Shown here piece by piece: positions 60,760 through 64,000 of a DNA stretch of 64,000 nucleotides. Within the stretch, counting starts at the first letter, position 1; each line of letters begins with the position of its first letter. Source of the DNA: Silene conica (Eukaryota; Streptophyta; Magnoliopsida; Caryophyllales; Caryophyllaceae); NCBI GenBank assembly GCA_029255685.2, contig CM055313.2, positions 24,343,079-24,407,078 on the forward strand, given 5' to 3'. Made by a program: the position numbers and the translations under genes. The notes under the pieces were generated by a model. That model did no database searches, had not been told where the DNA came from, and saw only the letters and a list, made by a program, of their open reading frames with translations.

Positions 60760-61293
60760 TTAACAGTCCAAATCGTAGTATCCTTCGCTGCCTGATTCAT
60801 CACGGTATCGCTTCTCATATATTTCCTCTAAACGTGCAGCTTTGCGTTGTTTCTCGATCCTTTCATGTATTCTCCTTTTTTCCTTCTTGTCTTTGACATT
60901 CATACAGCAACAATGAACTGCAACCAAAGTGTTCTTTCTGGTTACTCTTATAGTGCCATTGTAGTTCTCCGTCGCTAACTGACTCTTATAATCAATGTCG
61001 ACTTTAGACGTCTCTGTCCCAACCAGGAACAATGCTGCCCATGCTTTACACACCACTGCCATGCTTCGCTTGTCTGATTTATCGAGCCTGTTGAAGACGT
61101 CTGTTATAATTTCAGACAGGCTCAGAAATGGGTGATGAGAACTATTGTCAGACAGTGTTTGCCTCTCAACAGTTGTTGTGGAAAACAGGGATCTTGTTTT
61201 AAACTGATTTTTCTTCTAGTTCACATATCCATTGATGAAGTTTTCTTTATCGGCCTTGTTTGTGTATGTTGATCCGTTACAGTGTTTAGACAT
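60760..61293 (-). pseudogene. F-box-like protein with in-frame TAG
   Basis: From ATG at 61293 one frame runs to TAG at 61216-61218 (25 codons), continues in the same frame and ends in TAG at 60760. After the internal stop it reads LSLSEIITDVFNRLDKSDK then RSMAVVCKAWAALFL, a good F-box (LP-EI---IF-RL---D--S---VCK-W). F-box proteins link substrates to SKP1-cullin ubiquitin ligases. The C-terminal half has a basic/acidic helix (KDKKEKRRIHERIEKQRKAA) and ends SGSEGYYDLDC; no LRR or Kelch repeats follow. The TAG lies in CTAG|AAG, a possible splice acceptor, so an intron could also remove it. Either a decayed copy or an unusual short F-box gene. Confidence 0.55.
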
Positions 61294-63561
61294 GTTGTTG
61301 CAGTTGGCGTTTCTGATGTGTGGGAAATTGTGGGAGATGAAGGGGTTTGTCAGAGAAGGGTAAATTAATGTAGTTGACAGTGGTAATTCTAAACGTGAAT
61401 GATAATTAACAATTGTATATTATTACATTTTATATTGAATGTATGAGGAAGGCGAACAATCACGAATTTGTTGGGGTTGGTTGTAGTGGAACGATGAATT
61501 CTGCTTTTTATCTCGAAATCGGTACAATCTTTAATGTTTTTAATATACTTTGTATGTTGAGTAATACTTTTTTGGCGTATTTTCGCTTTGGTACATTGTT
61601 CTTGACTTTAACGGTTTGTAATATTTGTATACCAATGTAAATAATTTGATAACCCTTGTAAATGAGTGAATTTGTTAATGAACGATTAGGCCATACTTTC
61701 TATACGTAACATGTGCTAAGTAAATGCTTTGTTCTACAAATATTCTGACCCGGTTTGTCTAGGCATGTGAATTAACATTTTCGTAATATTGTTGAAAATT
61801 AATCAGATGGTTAACGATGCGCTAAGTAGATGTTCTCTTCTACGAATATTACGTAACGTATTTTAAAGTCGTGAGTTAATATTCTTTTAATAATATTGTT
61901 GTTGATGGATAAAAAAGTTTACGATTTTAAAGGTAACATTGTTTTGCTTACTTATTTACAAATTATAATGTCAAAAAAACAAACAAAAAAAGTTATAATA
62001 AATAATTTGTTTTTAAAAGTGTTATACTAATTTGTTTTCAAATTATGATTGGTAAATGAGAGTTACCGTATTGTAGTCTATTTGTATAAACGTCCTTTAT
62101 GAGGGAAATACATGATAATTTGTTAATTACTATTAATTTAAAGATGATGCCCTTAAGACGTTTTGTTAGGGTGTTAACGTAAATAGCCGTACTTTGGAAC
62201 GAGTTGCCAACTCTTTATGTGTAATCATTGGCTGAAATAAATCGCGAATTATGGTAGCTCTCGAAATATTAAAGATCGGTGTCGACTTCCCACATTGCAT
62301 TAGTTTCTGAAGTAGTTAACTATATAAGAGTACTCTAATTAGAGCTACTCAACCTATTAACTAACTTTGTACACAATAGTAAAAGTAAGTCATCATCACA
62401 TCTTTTATTTATCATTGACCAAAAGATATTGTCTTATATAATTTGATTTAGTTAAATTTATTGTTGGACAAGTACATGTGTACACCTTGTTAATTAGATG
62501 GACATTGACACAAATGCTTAATGATTTTGATACTTATACTGGCTGTTTAATTTTTTGTGTTAATACTGATTCATTTTTTAACAACATAGATAACCTGTAC
62601 AATTGTTATTTTTAATGGTAAAAAAAAGAATAATTGTCTAATACGTTTTGGTTTTTGGGGTTATGTCAGTAACCTTGCTTAAGCTATTATCTTTGGTATT
62701 CATGTTGGTGTTCCTATTATAATCATTACATGGCACATAAATTTAATTCACTATAATCACCCGAAACTACATAACAAAATTACCGTCAGAAGTTACGTCG
62801 ATATCAATATGTTTTGTTACGATATTTTCCTTGTTGTCCTTACCGTTTTATTCTTTTAAAAATAAAAAATCAACAAAACGTACGAACATTACGTCGATGT
62901 CAATAGCGTTGATTATGCTGATTCCTGTGTTTTCCTAATCGTTTTAAATGAATGATCGATAAAATGAATTACCCATGTCATTAACTAGACTCACACACAT
63001 TATTATAGACAGATTTGGATGAATTGATTAGGAACATTTAACACTCATTACAAGTATGTTGCTTACCATAAACGTTAACTTCCCTGACTGGTCATGCTTC
63101 CATCATCATTCACACATTGAAATAGTTAACAAGTACAAATTAGCAACTAAGACAAGTTCAGTCACCGTATGTATGTCTGTATCTACCAGCCATACCCATA
63201 CCCATACCCAATATTATACTCCAGTATAGGTAGTGTTGTCATTGTACTAATCCTTAATTTAAGGGATTTTGATTATGTAATATACACTTGTGATATATAC
63301 AACTCTATGATCAAAGAATTATACCAACATTAACATTCTGTGGAATATTTAACATTCTTCATCAAATACGAAGGTAACATTGTAATGTGGGCTTAACATT
63401 TAAATAGTTTTATATATCTAATAGCTATTAACAAACGAAAAGGTATCACAGACATCTTCGTTTGTATACGTATAAGTATATTTAGACGCCTGCTTTCAAT
63501 AACATATGTTCATTCATTCTCCCGTGGACTTTGATTATTTTTTTTTTCTTTTTTTTAACAG
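61294..63561. other. AT-rich intergenic or intron sequence
   Basis: No ORF with recognisable content. A polypyrimidine tract of about 20 bases with AACAG at 63540-63561 is a strong splice acceptor for the exon that follows, so part of this stretch is probably an intron of that gene. (CATACC)n lies at 63188-63210. Confidence 0.5.
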
Positions 63562-64000
63562 ATGCTACAAGTTGCTCCAACGCAAATGGATTTGTCGTAC
63601 CATCCTCTGCTCAAACAGATAACATCTGTGTTACACTTTCCAGATCCTGAATATCGTATCTTAAATATGTCTGATAACAGTGTATATGTAATGGTGAAGA
63701 CGAATGTTGTGTTTTCAACTAATGGAGTTATGGAGCTTACATATGTAGGGGGTTCCGCTGATACGATTCAGGAGTCCTGTGAGGTTGCTGCTAAGAAAGC
63801 TGTTACTGATGTTATCAGGCGATGGTCTGTTGTTGTTCAGGACCTCACTTTTGAACGATGTGTTACCCTGGAGCGTTGCAGTGAGCTTTATAATTTAAAG
63901 CGGAGAGAGCTGCATAATACTGTCAGGAAACATACTGAATGTGTTTCAAAGGATAAAACATGTATTGATCCTGTGAGCATTACATATGTTTGCCTTAGTT
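63562..64000 (+). CDS. Partial gene, dsRBD-like N-terminal part, unknown family
   Basis: From the ATG at 63562, just after a splice acceptor, the frame stays open to the end of the window (146 codons), so the gene is truncated by the window. It starts MLQVAPTQMDLSYHPLLKQI. Residues about 12-95 have the order helix, three strands, helix (PEYRILNMS, SVYVMVKTN, MELTYVGGSA, then QESCEVAAKKAVTDVIRRW), which resembles a double-stranded-RNA-binding fold; the final helix with AAKKA fits best, but the key Lys cluster is not complete. A second part is Arg/Lys/Glu-rich and helical. True start may lie in an earlier exon. Confidence 0.5.
   Translation, partial: MLQVAPTQMDLSYHPLLKQITSVLHFPDPEYRILNMSDNSVYVMVKTNVVFSTNGVMELTYVGGSADTIQESCEVAAKKAVTDVIRRWSVVVQDLTFERCVTLERCSELYNLKRRELHNTVRKHTECVSKDKTCIDPVSITYVCLS

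Noticed and set aside
1..64000. CRISPR arrays, operons, ribosome binding sites, bacterial promoters
   Set aside because: Split genes and plant transposons show nuclear plant DNA. The tandem repeats have no spacer structure of the CRISPR kind.

Overview
This is a 64 kb window of plant nuclear DNA, from a eudicot. Evidence: split genes with short GT-AG introns, an AT-rich background, and nested plant transposons (Copia, Gypsy, Helitron, Harbinger, MULE, hAT and Stowaway types). The coding regions match plant families. The species is not determinable by eye; a Caryophyllales plant is only a guess.

Four host genes form the core. Glucuronokinase lies on + (10555-15151, 6 exons, 353 codons). Three genes lie on minus: a STRUBBELIG-family LRR receptor kinase (15624-20515, 15 exons, 788 codons), the beta subunit of 3-methylcrotonyl-CoA carboxylase (27910-33135, 10 exons, 576 codons) and a clade-type PP2C phosphatase (35789-37543, 5 exons, 470 codons). 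All exon phases close, so these look intact. They are unrelated housekeeping or signalling genes and not a cluster.

The left flank (1-10 kb) is a young, apparently non-coding LTR retrotransposon (186-7013, TSD TAAAC) with a 3.1 kb Helitron (1464-4607) nested inside. It sits in one of three copies of a local dispersed repeat, so the empty site can be read. Between the receptor kinase and the carboxylase lies a fold-back PIF/Harbinger element (22614-26547, TSD TAA) that itself holds a MULE-like element.

From 40 to 51 kb there is a decayed Copia retrotransposon on minus, split by three separate LTR-like insertions, each with a perfect 5-bp target duplication (CAGGT, GTTGG, GGTGG). From 51.8 kb there is a complete small Helitron on minus (51834-53588), then the 3' terminus of a second Helitron on minus (54180) whose other end is not seen.

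To the right of that terminus is the most unusual part: a two-exon gene of unknown family, a replication protein A (RPA1)-like gene broken by a hAT-type MITE in an exon, an F-box-like ORF with an in-frame TAG, and the first exon of a gene that runs off the window. This could be the cargo of a large Helitron, because RPA-like genes are known companions of plant Helitrons. No Rep/helicase is visible here, so that link is inference.
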